Source: Bacillus sp. AFS037270
Lineage (GTDB): Bacteria > Bacillota > Bacilli > Bacillales_B > DSM-18226
Assembly: GCF_002585305.1 (NCBI RefSeq)
Contig: NZ_NUNF01000073.1
Span: forward strand, 1-23,398
Length of the DNA stretch: 23,398 bases
Reading direction: 5' to 3'
The position numbers and the translations under genes are program-made. Below, piece by piece: positions 23,271 through 23,398 of the stretch (the stretch's first letter is position 1; the number at the start of each line of letters is the position of its first letter). Under the pieces are notes generated by a model that ran no database searches, had not been told where the DNA came from, and was given only the letters and a program-made list of their open reading frames with translations.

Positions 23271-23344
<74 letters not shown>

Positions 23345-23381
23345 ACGATAATATATATTATATATACTAAGTATAAATTAA

Positions 23382-23398
23382 GCCTGGCAACGTCCTAC
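23382..23398 (-). rRNA. 5S rRNA, 3' end only
   Basis: The last 17 nt of the window read on the minus strand as GTAGGACGTTGCCAGGC, the conserved 3' end of Bacillus 5S rRNA. The rest lies outside the window. Confidence 0.85.

Overview
The window looks like a low-GC Bacillaceae chromosome (Bacillus, Neobacillus or a related genus). The support is AT-rich DNA, strong AGGAGG-type ribosome binding sites, TTG and GTG starts, CcpA-type cre sites, a boxA of the Bacillus rRNA type, and a phenylalanine dehydrogenase close to what I remember of the Bacillus badius enzyme. The genus cannot be fixed from the sequence alone.

Layout. Both edges are ribosomal-RNA territory on the minus strand. The right edge holds the 3' end of a 5S rRNA, an initiator tRNA-fMet and an intrinsic terminator. 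The left edge holds a boxA and a candidate promoter of the rRNA leader type, so another rRNA operon probably starts just outside. Between them lies a block of about 21 kb devoted almost entirely to phenylalanine and phenylacetate catabolism, with decayed DNA at each flank: a HTH remnant or stand-alone regulator on the left, and a broken GNAT acetyltransferase on the right.

Right half. An Lrp/AsnC regulator (plus strand) is divergent from an operon of phenylalanine dehydrogenase, E1-alpha, E1-beta and E2 of a 2-oxo acid dehydrogenase. This is followed by an APC-family amino acid permease with a cre site upstream. My reading is uptake of phenylalanine, oxidative deamination to phenylpyruvate, then oxidative decarboxylation straight to phenylacetyl-CoA. 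No E3 gene is present.

Left half. paaK has its own promoter and supplies phenylacetyl-CoA from free phenylacetate. The long operon paaA-paaB-paaC-paaD-ethD-paaF-paaG-ALDH-paaH-paaJ carries phenylacetyl-CoA through ring epoxidation, isomerisation, ring opening and beta-oxidation to acetyl-CoA and succinyl-CoA. Downstream are another crotonase, the repressor gene paaX, a flavin oxidoreductase and a thioesterase. A divergent paaI thioesterase gene lies beside paaK. A shared inverted repeat (AACGTT, 5 nt, AACGTT) at the paaA and paaI promoters, with a degenerate copy at paaK, is a likely PaaX operator. No paaE reductase and no MaoC-type oxepin-CoA hydrolase gene is visible, so the pathway here depends on genes elsewhere or on unassigned substitutes.
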